Shown here: piece by piece, positions 21,797 through 21,925 of the stretch | Position numbering within the stretch: the first letter of the stretch is position 1 | Layout of the letters: each line of letters opens with the position of its first letter | NCBI GenBank assembly: GCA_020428895.1 | Contig: JAGQLZ010000061.1 | Span: forward strand, 1 to 21,925 | Direction: 5' to 3' | Source of the DNA: Candidatus Kaiserbacteria bacterium | GTDB taxonomy: Bacteria > Patescibacteriota > Minisyncoccia > Phycocordibacterales > UBA918 | DNA: 21,925 nt | Notes under the pieces: generated by a model | Databases searched by the model: none | What the model saw: the letters and a program-made list of their open reading frames with translations, nothing else | What the model was told of the DNA's origin: nothing | Made by a program: the position numbers and the translations under genes

Positions 21797-21925
21797 ATGC
21801 CGGTAAAACACCAACAATCATTTTTTAGTAAGGTTATACATTCTCGGATTACCACCGTAGTTTTAATATTGGTAATTATCCTTTTAGGAAGGAGTGTGTA
21901 CGAACGTTATATGATTGAACAGGAA
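21797..21925 (+). CDS. N-terminus of a membrane-anchored protein, possibly FtsB/DivIC-like (cut by window end)
   Basis: The first 43 residues are visible: a basic start (MPVKHQQSFFSKVIHSRITT), one membrane segment (VVLILVIILLG) and the beginning of a charged helix (RSVYERYMIEQE). A short basic tail, one span and then a helix likely to form a coiled coil is the layout of FtsB/DivIC (septum formation initiator) proteins, which join FtsL and FtsQ in the divisome. Too little is present to be sure. The extended -10 six bases upstream supports this start. Confidence 0.6.
   Translation, partial: MPVKHQQSFFSKVIHSRITTVVLILVIILLGRSVYERYMIEQE

Noticed and set aside
1..21925. Alternative genetic code (UGA as Gly)
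   Set aside because: The DUF2157 gene ends at UGA with the usual ATGA overlap, and the conserved genes end at family-typical positions without in-frame UGA.

Overview
The window is AT-rich, gene-dense bacterial chromosome. It most resembles a member of the Candidate Phyla Radiation (Patescibacteria, Parcubacteria/Paceibacteria-like). This assignment rests on several features: short AT-rich spacers, few Shine-Dalgarno sequences, several promoters placed so that transcription would start at the ATG, a tRNA without an encoded CCA, very small lysine-rich and single-membrane-span proteins, and a MurJ gene beside an O-antigen-ligase-like/TPR membrane protein. UGA is read as stop, so the recoded Gracilibacteria/Absconditabacteria are unlikely. 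The lineage call is inference; no rRNA is present.

Layout. 1-2214: pyrG (start cut off by the window edge), converging on a small membrane-anchored unknown protein. 2305-2586: a tRNA-Gln(TTG) gene in unusual repeats: a 25-bp direct copy of its 5' end upstream, an inverted partial copy, and a terminator whose stem extends back into the tRNA 3' end. 2595-4358: a lone CheY-like receiver and a PAS histidine kinase, divergently transcribed. 4386-4451: a 21-residue lysine-rich protein with its own promoter and terminator. 4615-7400: typA/bipA and a CNNM/CBS membrane protein. 7401-7895: no protein gene, but hairpins and a strong terminator suggest an unassigned small RNA. 7896-10494: an unknown protein, an LRR protein, two small cysteine-containing proteins and an AlkC-like DNA alkylation repair protein. 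10561-13199: a membrane protein, a small unknown, a GIY-YIG nuclease and a DUF2157/GDYXXLXY pair. 13299-14914: a SurA-N-like secreted chaperone and a DUF192 protein. 14953-15514: an unusually long RNase P RNA. 15598-21608: O-antigen-ligase-like/TPR protein, MurJ and lepA. 21666-21925: a 37-residue membrane protein divergent from the start of a membrane-anchored protein that may be FtsB/DivIC-like.

Themes. Housekeeping translation and RNA-processing functions (TypA, LepA, RNase P RNA, tRNA-Gln) are mixed with envelope functions (MurJ, the Wzy/WaaL-like protein, the SurA-N protein, the possible divisome protein). The most interesting material is at the RNA level: the repeat-embedded tRNA-Gln gene, the expanded RNase P RNA with a nearly continuous P15-like helix and no visible GGU loop, the candidate ncRNA near 7.5 kb, and the leaderless promoter architecture. 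I saw no CRISPR array, transposase, prophage or recognisable defence system.
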